Shown one piece after another: positions 10,199 through 18,583 of a stretch of 64,000 nucleotides of DNA (position 1 is its first letter; each line of letters opens with the position of its first letter). Source of the stretch: Allopseudospirillum japonicum (GTDB lineage Bacteria > Pseudomonadota > Gammaproteobacteria > Pseudomonadales > Halomonadaceae); the NCBI RefSeq assembly GCF_900108915.1, contig NZ_FNYH01000005.1:1-64000 (forward strand). The letters run 5' to 3'. The position numbers and the translations under genes were made by a program. The notes below the pieces were generated by a model. That model saw only the letters and a list, made by a program, of their open reading frames with translations, was not told the origin of the DNA and searched no databases.

Positions 10199-12046
10199 TC
10201 AACATTTTGTTGCTTTTTTTGTATTTTTTTGTCTGAGCAACTGATACATCTCTTGTTTTTCGTCTGCCGCTAGGTGGCCACTTTGGGCTTGCGTGAGCAA
10301 AAATTGTAAGCGTTGTGCACGTTGTGGGGCATGCAGTTTTTGTTCCAATTGATGTAAGAGATCTTGATATTCTAACTGTGCTTGCTCCAAAGAGAGTTTA
10401 CGCAAAGCTTGTGCCAAATACGTTAAAATTTGGCCTTCGGTGGTACCTTGCCAATGGGCTAATAAAGTCACATAACTGGCCTGTGGGAAACTACGAATAA
10501 ACGCTAACATATCAAAGGCAAGTTGTTGTTCTTCAAAAGTAAATTCATGAGAGGCACGGAAGATTTTTTCTTGTTTTTCAGCTTGCTGTAAAGCAAGTTG
10601 TGGACATTCTAATAAACTTTTTAAAACACGTTGTCCTAAGGTGAGTAAGGGTAAAGGTGTTTTGCGAAATGCTTGGGGAACAGGTGCTTGAGTGCCCAAG
10701 GACTTGCTTGAAGATTGTGTGGGTGTTGCAGGCACTGGATTAGCTTTATTGGCATGTGCCACCAGCCATTGTTGAATCACCTGTTGGTCGAGTTGGCTTA
10801 GTTGGGATAGGCGGCTGATAATGACATGGCGCAAAATACCTTCTGGTAACTTGTTGACAAAAGGTAGAGCGTTATGGACGAGCTGAGCGCCGCCATCCAG
10901 GGTGTGTAAATTAAGGTTTTGGCTCAGGTGACGAATTAAAAACTCCGCTAGAGGCATCGCATGGACTAGGCGTTGTTCGAAGCCTTGTGCACCTTCTTTA
11001 TGCACTAGCGAATCTGGATCTTCCCCTTGAGGCAAAAATAAAAAGCGTGCTTGGCGTCCGTCGTACAATAAAGGTAGCACTTGTGCCAAAGTACGTTCAG
11101 CGGCTTGTAATCCTGCAGCATCGCCATCAAAGCAAAAGACAACCTCTGTCACAAGACGAAATACTTGTTGCAAATGCTCTGCTGTTACTGCGGTGCCTAA
11201 AGTGGCCAGCGCATAGGGAATGCCTGCATCTGCAAGGGCAAGCACATCCATATAACCTTCAACCAAGACTAAACGTTTCAGTTGGGTTGCGGATTGGCGC
11301 ACCTCATATAGGCCATACAAGGCTTGGCTTTTGTGGAAAAAATCAGTTTCTGGAGAGTTAAGATATTTAGGTTTACTTTCATCTAAGACTCGGCCACCAA
11401 AACCTATCACTTGGCCTTTACGGTCGCGAATAGGAAAAATTAACCGATGGCGCATACGGTCATAGGTGCGCCCTTGCTCATGCTGTACAAGCGTCCCTGC
11501 ATGAATTTGTTCTTGTTCACTAAAGCCGGCTTGTAATAAGTGCGTTTTGAGGGCATCCCAAGCTGGCGGCGCATAGCCCAGTGCAAAGCGTGCTTGTATC
11601 TCTGCAGAAAGCGCACGTGTCCCTAAATAAGCTTGCGCTTGTGTTGCGTGCGTGAGTTGTTGGCGATAAAAATCTGTTGCCCGAGTTAAAAGCTGGTGTC
11701 CACGTTGGCGTTGGGTCAGCTGGGCAGTCGATATTTGAGGAGCTTGCGTTTGCGGTAAGGATAATCCTAAATCATGGGCGAGGCTTTCAACCGCTTCGGG
11801 AAAATCCAGTTTGTCATAGTCCATGACAAAATTAATCGCATCACCGGAAGCACCACAGCCAAAACAGTGATACAGGTGTTTATCTGGACTCACGCTAAAA
11901 GACGGTGTTTTCTCTTGATGAAAAGGACATAAAGCACTGTAATTACGCCCTGTTTTTTTAAGGCGAATACGTTTGCCGATAACCTCTAGGATGTCCGTGC
12001 GTTCAAGTAGGTCTTCGATAAAGGACTGAGGAATGCGGCCTGCCAT
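10199..12046 (-). CDS. dnaG: DNA primase
   Basis: Makes RNA primers at the replication fork, working with DnaB. 615 residues. N-terminal CHC2 zinc finger: C40, H43, C61, C64 (LCPFHQEKTPSFSVSPDK, then YHCFGCGASGD). The catalytic core carries TOPRIM motifs VLVEGYMDVLALADAG and FCFDGDAAGLQAAERTL. The C-terminal ~170 residues are the helical, Gln-rich DnaB-interaction domain, with a Pro/Ser-rich linker at ~435-460. Second gene of the rpsU-dnaG-rpoD operon. ATG start supported by direct homology from MAGRIPQSFIEDLL. Confidence 0.98.
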   Translation of the reverse strand: MAGRIPQSFIEDLLERTDILEVIGKRIRLKKTGRNYSALCPFHQEKTPSFSVSPDKHLYHCFGCGASGDAINFVMDYDKLDFPEAVESLAHDLGLSLPQTQAPQISTAQLTQRQRGHQLLTRATDFYRQQLTHATQAQAYLGTRALSAEIQARFALGYAPPAWDALKTHLLQAGFSEQEQIHAGTLVQHEQGRTYDRMRHRLIFPIRDRKGQVIGFGGRVLDESKPKYLNSPETDFFHKSQALYGLYEVRQSATQLKRLVLVEGYMDVLALADAGIPYALATLGTAVTAEHLQQVFRLVTEVVFCFDGDAAGLQAAERTLAQVLPLLYDGRQARFLFLPQGEDPDSLVHKEGAQGFEQRLVHAMPLAEFLIRHLSQNLNLHTLDGGAQLVHNALPFVNKLPEGILRHVIISRLSQLSQLDQQVIQQWLVAHANKANPVPATPTQSSSKSLGTQAPVPQAFRKTPLPLLTLGQRVLKSLLECPQLALQQAEKQEKIFRASHEFTFEEQQLAFDMLAFIRSFPQASYVTLLAHWQGTTEGQILTYLAQALRKLSLEQAQLEYQDLLHQLEQKLHAPQRAQRLQFLLTQAQSGHLAADEKQEMYQLLRQKNTKKATKC

Positions 12047-12162
12047 AGTGCCTACTCACACCAAGAGTGCTTAATTAACGACACCGAAGTGCTTACCAGC
12101 GCGGGATGCCTACCAAGATAGGAAAGGAAAATACATCTGTTGTATGTTATTGGAAGATTGAT

Positions 12163-12192
12163 AGTAAGCGAGTTAAAAATAACTCGCTTACT
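12163..12192 (-). promoter_or_regulatory. Large hairpin between rpsU and dnaG
   Basis: AGTAAGCGAGTTA / TAACTCGCTTACT is a perfect 13-bp stem with an AAAA loop, lying between the rpsU stop and the dnaG start. There is no U-tract. In E. coli this interval carries an internal terminator and an RNase E site that set the rpsU:dnaG ratio; a similar role here is inferred from position only. Confidence 0.6.
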
Positions 12193-12259
12193 TCAGGCAC
12201 TAAATTTCGAACAAAAACCTAGGCCCATACCCGAAGTGACTCGAGTTGATTGGTTGAGC

Positions 12260-12475
12260 TTAGTAAAGACGCTCGAAGCGACGCTGCTCACGTTGTAGCT
12301 TTTTCAAGTGGCGTTTAACCGCAGCTGCAGCTTTGCGCTTACGTACAGAAGTCGGCTTTTCGTAGAACTCACGACGACGCACTTCAGCAAGAATGCCTGC
12401 TTTTTCACATGAACGCTTGAAACGACGTAATGCAACGTCAAATGGCTCGTTGTCTTTTACTTTGACGGAGGGCAT
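12260..12475 (-). CDS. rpsU: 30S ribosomal protein S21
   Basis: 71-residue, very basic S21 beginning [27 protein letters not shown] and ending in the Arg-rich tail [10 protein letters not shown]. This is the length and sequence pattern of gammaproteobacterial S21. First gene of the operon with dnaG and rpoD, 213 bp upstream of dnaG. Divergent from tsaD, the usual neighbour. Confidence 0.99.
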   Translation of the reverse strand: MPSVKVKDNEPFDVALRRFKRSCEKAGILAEVRRREFYEKPTSVRKRKAAAAVKRHLKKLQREQRRFERLY

Positions 12476-12990
12476 TAAGAAATCACCTGCCTTATAAAGT
12501 TAATTGAAAATCGAATACCCAGCACGCCCGTCACTAGCATGAATCGAGGTTGCGGGAGTGCTACCTCATAATGGAAACACTTGCGTCCTATGTCTCAACA
12601 AAATGCTCAAATACAGGAGCAAGTTACTTTCTGCGACCTCAAATAAGCACCAAGCTTACCTTGGAAGATAACACTTGCGCTGACAAGTAAAGTTACCGAG
12701 GAACTCTTTATACAGGCGTGGTTTCCCGACGCATCAGCTTGATTTTAAATCTTTTTTTCTCAGATACGCTTTTGTGGTTGAGGGTCTTGCTACCAAAGCC
12801 CAAATCTCGCAAAAGGTTAAGAGTCGAGCATTCTACCCTTAGGCCCTAGAAGTTGCAAATACTCTTAACATTCTGTGGGCTTTGTTAAAGTTTGCTCTCA
12901 AGACGGCTGATCTAGCCATCTAACTTAGGAGAATATGTTATCTTTGCTGTTTAATATTTGATGTTGGGCACTGCAATAAAGGCATAAGCT
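12476..12990. other. rpsU-tsaD divergent intergenic region
   Basis: 515 bp between divergent rpsU and tsaD. It should contain the operon promoters for both directions, but I found no pair of -35/-10 boxes I trust. No open frame with coding character and no strong hairpin was seen. Confidence 0.6.
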
Positions 12991-14016
12991 ATGCGCGTAC
13001 TTGGTATTGAAACCTCATGTGATGAAACCGGCATTGCGTTATATGATACAAAGCAAGGTTTATTAGCACATGCGTTATATTCACAAATTAAGCTCCATGC
13101 AACTTATGGTGGTGTCGTGCCTGAGTTAGCTTCACGCGATCATATTCAGCGCATCTTGCCCTTGATCGATCAGGTATTAGCACAAGCTAAGCTAAAACCG
13201 CAAGCCATCGATGGCATAGCTTATACCGCAGGACCTGGATTGATTGGAGCGTTAATGGTAGGCGCTATGTGCGCACGAACGTTAGCTTTTGCGCTACAAG
13301 TGCCTGTGTTAGGCGTGCATCATATGGAAGGACATTTGCTGGCTCCCCAATTAGAAGTTAATCCCCCAGCTTTTCCTTTTGTTGCCTTATTGGTTTCCGG
13401 CGGCCACACCCAATTAATTGAAGTGCGAGGGATTGGCAAATATCAGCTTTTGGGTGAGTCTTTGGATGACGCAGCTGGCGAAGCTTTTGATAAAACGGCC
13501 AAGATGCTGGGTCTAGGCTATCCTGGTGGACCTAAAATTGCTGCATGCGCTGCAGAAGGCAATGCAGATCGCTTTCGTTTCCCGCGTCCTATGTTAGATC
13601 GTCCAGGGCTAGATTTTAGCTTTAGTGGTTTAAAAACGCACACCTTGACGCTCACGCGCCAACTGGCCGCCGAGCGTGCCTTGCAACCACAAGACATTGC
13701 CGATATTGCGGCAGGCTTTCAACAAGCGGTTGTTGATACCTTGGTTGCTAAGTGCAAACGTGCTTTAAAAGCTACAGGATTGAAATCTTTGGTCATTGCA
13801 GGCGGGGTTTCAGCCAATCAAAGCTTACGCACTCGGTTGCAAGCCAGTCTTGCAGGCATGGGTGCCCAAGTGAAATATGCACGTCCTGAATTTTGTACAG
13901 ATAATGGCGCCATGATAGCTTATGCGGGCGCATGTCGTTTGCAAGCGGGTCAAAGTGATGATCTAGAAACACCTTTGCGTCCACGCTGGCCATTAACAGA
14001 ATTACCACCTTTGTAG
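12991..14016 (+). CDS. tsaD: tRNA N6-threonylcarbamoyladenosine transferase
   Basis: Transfers the threonylcarbamoyl group onto A37 of ANN-decoding tRNAs, with TsaB and TsaE. 341 residues, typical length. The ASKHA-fold N-terminus [16 protein letters not shown] and the Fe/Zn ligands H111 and H115 ([12 protein letters not shown]) are present, as are the nucleotide-binding VSGGHTQL and the C-terminal [12 protein letters not shown] motif. ATG start with no competing upstream codon. Divergent from rpsU, the conserved gammaproteobacterial arrangement. Confidence 0.98.
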   Translation: MRVLGIETSCDETGIALYDTKQGLLAHALYSQIKLHATYGGVVPELASRDHIQRILPLIDQVLAQAKLKPQAIDGIAYTAGPGLIGALMVGAMCARTLAFALQVPVLGVHHMEGHLLAPQLEVNPPAFPFVALLVSGGHTQLIEVRGIGKYQLLGESLDDAAGEAFDKTAKMLGLGYPGGPKIAACAAEGNADRFRFPRPMLDRPGLDFSFSGLKTHTLTLTRQLAAERALQPQDIADIAAGFQQAVVDTLVAKCKRALKATGLKSLVIAGGVSANQSLRTRLQASLAGMGAQVKYARPEFCTDNGAMIAYAGACRLQAGQSDDLETPLRPRWPLTELPPL

Positions 14017-14089
14017 CTATCTTCTGATTTGTTTTTAATATTAAAAATCGATAGGCTGATATAGGTTATAAATCAATAGGAGAAAAAAT

Positions 14090-14515
14090 ATGCATTATCA
14101 GCCTAGAATATTTGTTTTGGCTAGCTGTTTTGCTTTGATGCTTGGTTGTGATAGCCAAACTTCCTCTTCTGCACCACAAAATATCCAAACATTGACTGTG
14201 ACCGCTTCCGCTTACAATTCCATTGGTGAACAAACAGATGAGCATCCGGCCCTAGCGGCTTGGGGAGATGAGTTACGCCCTGGTATGAAAGCGATAGCTG
14301 TTTCGCGAGATTTACTCGCACAAGGTTTAACTTATCAAACACCAGTAACGATTGAAGGTTTGGATGGCGAATATTTAGTGCTAGATAAAATGAATAAACG
14401 CTGGAAAAACAAAATTGATATTTACATGGGAGAAAATACCCAAGCAGCTAAGACTTGGGGAGTACGTCAAGTGACAATTCGCTGGGTTGAAAATCAGGAT
14501 GAATCGGCAAACTAA
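14090..14515 (+). CDS. 3D-domain (RlpA-like fold) lipoprotein
   Basis: 141 residues. The N-terminus (MHYQPRIFVLASCFALMLGC) is a likely lipoprotein signal with Cys20 as lipidation site, although the residue at -3 is Met rather than Leu. The rest matches the 3D (Asp-Asp-Asp) double-psi beta-barrel: VTASAYNS, AWGDELRPGMKAIAVSRDLL, then YLVLDKMNKRWKNKIDIYMG near the C-terminus. Related domains occur in lytic transglycosylases and other cell-wall proteins, so an envelope role is inferred. RBS AGGAG precedes the ATG. Its last 68 bp overlap the convergent end of the downstream kinase gene. Confidence 0.8.
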   Translation: MHYQPRIFVLASCFALMLGCDSQTSSSAPQNIQTLTVTASAYNSIGEQTDEHPALAAWGDELRPGMKAIAVSRDLLAQGLTYQTPVTIEGLDGEYLVLDKMNKRWKNKIDIYMGENTQAAKTWGVRQVTIRWVENQDESAN

Positions 14516-16478
14516 AATGAATATTAATTTGTTGGCCTTGTGGGCAAGGTAGGGTCGTTTTTTGCAAACGCCCTTGGTGTGCTTGCACAATTAATAAAAC
14601 TTTGTCTAGGCATGTGGATAAAGAAAACGGAGGGTTTTTCTTAGAGCTCACGCTGGTAATACCAAGCTGATGATTCTGATCTGTGATATGTTGGTAAAGA
14701 TAAAAGCTTTGGCAAGCATAAGCTTCATGCAAATATTGTAAGCTGATTGCCAAAGCTTCTACCAGTAAACCCATATCTCCATAAATAGGTTGGGTTTGGC
14801 TGTCAAGTTGGTAAGCAATTTGCGTTTGAGGATATACACTCTTTAAAGTGTATAGGCGTGTATGAAACTCCTTTTCATCAATCGGAAACTGTATATGTTC
14901 TTTTAGATTCTGTAGGCGGTCATTAAAAGTGAAAGTGTCCACGGCTTTTTCAATACTATCAATATAGCTGACTAAGTTCTGGATGTTGGCCTGATGTTGT
15001 GGTGTTTTTCGTTGTAAACCCTGTAAGCCAAACTGCAAGCTAGCAAGAGGCGAGCGTATTTCATGTGATAACATAGCAATAAAGTTTCTTTGCTGTTGGC
15101 GTGTTTCTTTTTCATTCTGAAGTGCTTCTTGTAGCTGTTGGCGTATGCGGATGGATTGTTGAATTTCTTGATTTAAACTAGCTTGGCGCTGGTGAATAAT
15201 TTTGTGTGCTTCCTGTTTAGCATAAATTTCATTATTAAGATATTGTTTACTTTGTTCGATGCGACTACTTTGGATTTTTCTTAAATAAATATAGATAGCA
15301 AGCGCGCTAAAAATAATATGTAAAAATAAACTGGGTAAATGTAATGATTGATAAAAATATCCCAGTAATATTTCTGGAACTTGGATGATATTCATTATGG
15401 ATAGAACTTGCAGATAACCATAAGCATTAATCGAAGTGAATGAGGCAAGCAAAAAGAAGCTACGGATTTCTTTTTGTTTGAAAATAAAAAAGAGTATAAT
15501 GGCTAAGTCAATTAAAGTGGATGTTAAAACAAAGGTGTTTGATAAATTACCAGCTAGAAAAAAATCAGAGATAATTAATGGAGTTAGTGAAAAGGAAATT
15601 ATGAGTAAGCTTTTTATATAAAGCTTGTAGAATGTCGGATACTTTTCAGGTAAATGATAGAAATGAGCAATAGTCTGTGAGCTTGCAATGACGGCAACGA
15701 GGATGCTTAGGCGTCCTAAGTGTAAACTAAGATTTGGGTTATCTAAAAAATAAGGTAACCACCCCTTTAAAAATAAAGTGACTAATAAGCTGGAAATTAA
15801 ATAGATGGAATAGTAAATAAAAAGATGCTGCCTAGGATAAAGTACTAGCCAAAAAATCAAGCTGATAATACTGGCGATAAAAATTATACCTGCATAAATC
15901 CCTAGGCTAAAATTTTCAATAATGGATATTTTTTTTAAAGTGTTTTCTGTGTACAAGCGTGCGAGAAACAAAAAAGCACTTTCTGTGTGCACACGAATTA
16001 AAAATAAACTCTGGTACTTAGGATTGAAGCGCACTTTAATTAAAGGGTTAGGGTGCTTATAATTTTGTTGGTAAGCAATAAATTCACCTTGCTTTAGCTT
16101 TTCTAAGGAGTTGGGTGAAGTGAGCTGGTAAATAGTAAGATGACGTAAAAAAGGTTCACCTATTTCTAAGTAATAGGTTTCCCAAGGTTGTTGTAAATCC
16201 TGTTTAGGATTTAGGGGTAAAGCGATCCAAATAGGAGGACGATGAAAGCCAAGACTAATTTTAGGTTTAACCTCACTCTGCTTAAATGAACCTTGTTGCC
16301 ATAGTTGATAAGCATCTGCCGCACTCAGCGGTTCTTTCGCATCTTCTTTATAATAAAAGATAGTATCAAGATTAGTGACTTTAGATGTGATATCGTTAAA
16401 ATCTGCGCTGGCTTGTATACTGCTAGAATACAAAAAAAATAGGATGAAAATTATAAAACGGTCACTGGACTTATGCAT
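14448..16478 (-). CDS. 7TM-DISM sensor with HisKA domain but degenerate ATPase
   Basis: 676 residues: signal peptide, periplasmic DISMED2-type domain (~30-180), seven TM helices (~190-400), coiled coil (~405-455), HisKA with phospho-acceptor H472 in FIAMLSHEIRSPL. The C-terminal ~200 residues should be the HATPase domain, but where its neighbour has RNLVENAVKY this protein has ISLQYLHEAY, and there is no DxGxG box and no glycine-rich lid (TCLDKVLLIVQAHQG instead of GTGLGLAIVKR). It should therefore not bind ATP by itself. It starts 10 bp after the upstream paralogue, so they are cotranscribed. Possibly a phospho-acceptor partner for that protein. The 3' end overlaps the 3D-lipoprotein gene. 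Confidence 0.85.
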   Translation of the reverse strand: MHKSSDRFIIFILFFLYSSSIQASADFNDITSKVTNLDTIFYYKEDAKEPLSAADAYQLWQQGSFKQSEVKPKISLGFHRPPIWIALPLNPKQDLQQPWETYYLEIGEPFLRHLTIYQLTSPNSLEKLKQGEFIAYQQNYKHPNPLIKVRFNPKYQSLFLIRVHTESAFLFLARLYTENTLKKISIIENFSLGIYAGIIFIASIISLIFWLVLYPRQHLFIYYSIYLISSLLVTLFLKGWLPYFLDNPNLSLHLGRLSILVAVIASSQTIAHFYHLPEKYPTFYKLYIKSLLIISFSLTPLIISDFFLAGNLSNTFVLTSTLIDLAIILFFIFKQKEIRSFFLLASFTSINAYGYLQVLSIMNIIQVPEILLGYFYQSLHLPSLFLHIIFSALAIYIYLRKIQSSRIEQSKQYLNNEIYAKQEAHKIIHQRQASLNQEIQQSIRIRQQLQEALQNEKETRQQQRNFIAMLSHEIRSPLASLQFGLQGLQRKTPQHQANIQNLVSYIDSIEKAVDTFTFNDRLQNLKEHIQFPIDEKEFHTRLYTLKSVYPQTQIAYQLDSQTQPIYGDMGLLVEALAISLQYLHEAYACQSFYLYQHITDQNHQLGITSVSSKKNPPFSLSTCLDKVLLIVQAHQGRLQKTTLPCPQGQQINIHFSLPIHPDFQPSELSLDVLPKS

Positions 16479-16488
16479 AATAAGCTTT

Positions 16489-18501
16489 TTATTTGGTTGG
16501 AAAAGATAAACGAAAACAGGTGCCTTTTTTAACTACAGATGTTACTTGAATATCAATATGATAAGCGTCCGTAATACGTTTTACAATAGCAAGGCCTAAA
16601 CCAGTGCCTTTTTGTTGGTTGCTACCTAAAGCACGGTAATAAGGCTCAAATAAAAAAGCAAGTGATTCTTTTGGGATACCTATGCCTTGATCTTGAATTT
16701 TTAAGTCGTAATGATGGTTTTTGCAGCTTCCTAAAATATGGACTCTTGTATTTTTCTGTGAATATTTGACCGCATTTTCTACAAGATTGCGAATCACTGT
16801 ACCGATTAGAAATGGATTACCTTGTATTGGAGCGCAAGGCGGTAAATGAATATCAAGGCGGGCAATGACTGAGGGCTCAAAATCTGCAATTTCTTGTTGA
16901 ATAAGTTCAGGCAGTAAAATTTCTTGAGTGTCTTGAAAAAGGTATGAAATTTTGTCGCCAAAAGAGAATTGGTTAATTGACTCTTTAATGCGTGCAACGT
17001 TGGATTGTAATCGTTGTAAACGCTGGTCCTCTTTATGAGCCAATTGGGTATCACATTTTAATTGGTTAATACCTAAATCAAGATGAGTTAAAGGGGAACG
17101 CATTTGTGCAGCAATGGCCAAAATTAACTGGCTTTGCTGGTGATAGGCTAGACGTTCAGCAGTTAAAGCCTTTTGCAAAGAAGTATGTAAATTTTTTCTT
17201 TCTTGTACTTCTAAGGTAAGATGATAAGTCCGTCTAGCAGCCTCTTGCTCTAACTTGATTCTAAGCTCTTGAGTCTCTGTAATTAAACATTCCTTTTCTT
17301 GTTCATGGGCTCTGATTAAAGAATGTGCATGATAAATAATAGCTAAGGTAGATAGTATGATATGGACACTTGCAGCAGAAAAGTAGAGAGTCTCATCAAA
17401 TAAAAATTCTAGCTGTATCCAGTTAAGTAGGCTAAAAGCATGAAGTATATAAATGCTATGAATCATTGCAAAGGAGCAAAGCACAAGTAAGTTCGTTCTT
17501 GATCCAGTTTGCATGTATTGGTAAAGATTGATAAAGCTTCCAAGCAAGGTGTTCCATAAAATAAAGTATTGTATTAGGTGGGCAATTTCTAAATAATTTA
17601 CATAAATTAAAGAAAAGTAAAAATAAGCGGCAAAACTTAAGTTGCTAATTAAGTTTATAAAATACAGTTTAGGCCAACGTTTCTCCAGTTGATGAAACCA
17701 AATCAGTGCCTCCAGCATAAGGATTAAACTAATATGGGTTAGGATGTGCCCTAAAGTAAATCCAAAAGATTTTTCGGAAAATAAATAGCTGATCCAGCCA
17801 GCTAAAGACAAATTGGCCAAGGTGAATGTCAATAGGTATAAAGAATAAAAAATCAAATAAATGGATTGGCGCTGAATAGCCCAGTAAGCAAAAGTATATG
17901 CAATAGCCAGTACGAGTAAGCCAATAAAAAATCCTAGATATTTGGTTGTGGTATTGATTCCACTGAGTAAGTAGGGTTCTGTATCAAGGTATGCATCTAG
18001 AACTAAACCATAGTTTGATTCTGCATAGATAAAAATAAAGACTTTCTGATATTGCGGAAGCTTGATTTTAAAAATAGGCAATTTATAGTTTCTATCTTGC
18101 TGGTAAGCAAGAAAGTTGCCTTGTTCAATAAGGTGTATTTTTTCAACATCTGGATAGTAAAGAAATACTTTGATATGCTCTAAATAAGCTTCTTTTAAGG
18201 TTAAGTAGAAGATACTCTGTTGATGATTTAAGTTAATCAAGGGAATGCTTACCCAGGTGCTTGGTATATTTAAGCCTAGGTTAAGATAGGACGCTTGCTT
18301 ATGGTGGAATCCTTGAGTTTGCCAAGTGGTCAAAGCTTGTTGAATGTTCGCGTTGCTTGGCGAGGGCGTCCAAAAATACCAACTTTGAATATTTAAGGTG
18401 CTAGCGTCAGGCTGAATGACTTGGTATTCCAAAGCAAAGCAAGCACGAGGTACACAGGTTACCAGCATCAAGCCTAAGCAAATGAGCAGGCGCATTTTCA
18501 T
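16489..18501 (-). CDS. 7TM-DISM sensor with intact ATPase but no acceptor His
   Basis: 670 residues, same plan as its downstream paralogue: signal peptide, DISMED2-type periplasmic domain, seven TM helices, coiled coil, HisKA-like and HATPase domains. The ATPase looks complete: N-box with N576 (RNLVENAVKYS), G1 D604-x-G606-x-G608, F-box LFEPYYR, G2 G632-T-G-L-G. At the H-box, however, it reads LILAIAAQMRSPL: the position of the acceptor His is A465 (codon GCA, complement of 17107-17109). It cannot autophosphorylate in the usual way. Family knowledge says HATPase domains often act in trans, so a heteromer with the next protein is plausible. No response regulator gene is adjacent. Confidence 0.87.
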   Translation of the reverse strand: MKMRLLICLGLMLVTCVPRACFALEYQVIQPDASTLNIQSWYFWTPSPSNANIQQALTTWQTQGFHHKQASYLNLGLNIPSTWVSIPLINLNHQQSIFYLTLKEAYLEHIKVFLYYPDVEKIHLIEQGNFLAYQQDRNYKLPIFKIKLPQYQKVFIFIYAESNYGLVLDAYLDTEPYLLSGINTTTKYLGFFIGLLVLAIAYTFAYWAIQRQSIYLIFYSLYLLTFTLANLSLAGWISYLFSEKSFGFTLGHILTHISLILMLEALIWFHQLEKRWPKLYFINLISNLSFAAYFYFSLIYVNYLEIAHLIQYFILWNTLLGSFINLYQYMQTGSRTNLLVLCSFAMIHSIYILHAFSLLNWIQLEFLFDETLYFSAASVHIILSTLAIIYHAHSLIRAHEQEKECLITETQELRIKLEQEAARRTYHLTLEVQERKNLHTSLQKALTAERLAYHQQSQLILAIAAQMRSPLTHLDLGINQLKCDTQLAHKEDQRLQRLQSNVARIKESINQFSFGDKISYLFQDTQEILLPELIQQEIADFEPSVIARLDIHLPPCAPIQGNPFLIGTVIRNLVENAVKYSQKNTRVHILGSCKNHHYDLKIQDQGIGIPKESLAFLFEPYYRALGSNQQKGTGLGLAIVKRITDAYHIDIQVTSVVKKGTCFRLSFPTK

Positions 18502-18583
18502 ATCAGGCTATCCTAGTACCAGCGATTCAGAAGGAATGAAATGCACCTGAGTGTAATGGATTATGCTAAAGTCAACAAGAAAT

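Noticed and set aside
16489-18501. Alternative acceptor His in the upstream kinase (THLD, seven residues after A465)
   Set aside because: It lies past the conserved R-S-P-L helix position and cannot align with the H-box without a gap; kept as a caveat only.
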